Shown here: positions 7,607-7,972 of the stretch, piece after piece
Numbering within the stretch: the first letter of the stretch is position 1
Layout of the letters: each line of letters begins with the position of its first letter
Source: Ignavibacteriales bacterium
Lineage (GTDB): Bacteria; Bacteroidota; Ignavibacteria; Ignavibacteriales; Melioribacteraceae
NCBI GenBank assembly: GCA_020059785.1
Contig: JAGVBL010000332.1
Location: 1 to 7,972, forward strand
DNA: 7,972 nt
Direction of reading: 5' to 3'
Position numbers and translations under genes: made by a program
The notes under the pieces: model-generated
The model's input: the letters and a program-made list of their open reading frames with translations, nothing else
The model's database searches: none
Told to the model about the DNA's origin: nothing

Positions 7607-7972
7607 ATGTTAGCATTAAAAAATATAATTGTTGTTGGCGGAAATGCAGCAGGACCGGCAGCCGCAGCCAAGGCAAAACGTGTTGCTCCCGCTTCAAACG
7701 TCCTATTATTTGAAGCCGGTGATTTTATTTCTACGGGAACGTGCGAATTACCTTATGTTTTATCCGGGGTGATAAAAAATTATAAGGACATTATTTTTTT
7801 CAATCCCGATTCATTTGAAAAAGAAAAAGGGGTTAAAGTTCTTACAAATCATTTTGTAGAAAAGATTGACCGTAATTATAAGAAGGTTACCGTAAGGAAT
7901 TTAGTCTCAAACCAGACTTTTGATCAATATTACGATCGACTGATTCTTGCTACCGGCTCTAATGCAAAAAAA
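7607..7972 (+). CDS. FAD-dependent pyridine nucleotide-disulfide oxidoreductase (CoA-disulfide reductase/NADH oxidase-like), N-terminal part; 3' truncated
   Basis: The frame runs from ATG 7607 to the last base (122 codons) without a stop. The N-terminus KNIIVVGGNAAGPAAAAKAK has the GGxAAG dinucleotide-binding loop typical of CoA-disulfide reductase, NADH oxidase and polysulfide-reductase flavoproteins. E36 ends the second beta-strand, where it should hold the FAD ribose. The segment STGTCELPY (42-50) places C46 where the single redox cysteine of this family sits, usually within S-x-x-x-C-G-L-P-Y. YDRLILATGS (about 109-118) is the usual FAD-domain ATG motif. It probably reduces a disulfide, polysulfide or oxygen with NAD(P)H in the cytoplasm; the substrate cannot be told without the C-terminal half. 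The gene sits 97 nt after der, the largest gap in the window, so it may have its own promoter. No clear Shine-Dalgarno precedes the ATG, only an A-rich stretch. Confidence 0.85.
   Translation, partial: MLALKNIIVVGGNAAGPAAAAKAKRVAPASNVLLFEAGDFISTGTCELPYVLSGVIKNYKDIIFFNPDSFEKEKGVKVLTNHFVEKIDRNYKKVTVRNLVSNQTFDQYYDRLILATGSNAKK

Overview
The window is AT-rich and almost entirely coding. All five genes lie on the plus strand, three are complete, and the genes at both edges are truncated. Gene style points to the Bacteroidota/Chlorobiota side of the tree, most like Ignavibacteria. Supporting signs are a secreted protein ending in a type A T9SS (type IX secretion) sorting domain of the 'Y-N-W-P-N-P' kind, a DUF5683-like membrane protein, few clear Shine-Dalgarno sites and AT-rich codon use. 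This placement is an inference from gene style, not from a marker-gene tree.

Layout: (1) 2-2131, the C-terminal part of an M6 (immune inhibitor A-like) secreted metalloprotease with a long beta-rich stretch and a T9SS C-terminal domain; the start and the zinc site lie upstream of the window. (2) 2141-5287, a large envelope protein combining a signal peptide, an HExxH gluzincin-type peptidase domain, a six-blade TolB/PD40-like propeller and a C-terminal Omp85-like outer-membrane beta-barrel. (3) 5306-6169, a DUF5683-like protein with a signal peptide. (4) 6196-7509, the essential double GTPase Der (EngA), needed for 50S ribosome maturation. (5) 7607-7972, the N-terminal 122 codons of an FAD/NAD(P)-dependent disulfide oxidoreductase of the CoA-disulfide reductase/NADH oxidase type, running off the right edge.

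Genes 1 to 4 are separated by only 9, 18 and 26 nt with no convincing terminator, so they may be co-transcribed. The 97-nt gap before gene 5 is the only place with room for a new promoter. Genes 1 to 3 share an envelope/secretion theme. Der and the oxidoreductase look like housekeeping or redox neighbours rather than functional partners. The most unusual item is gene 2, where a putative protease and a propeller precede an Omp85-like barrel in the place POTRA domains normally occupy. I saw no RNA genes, CRISPR arrays, insertion sequences or phage genes, and no non-coding stretch longer than 100 nt.
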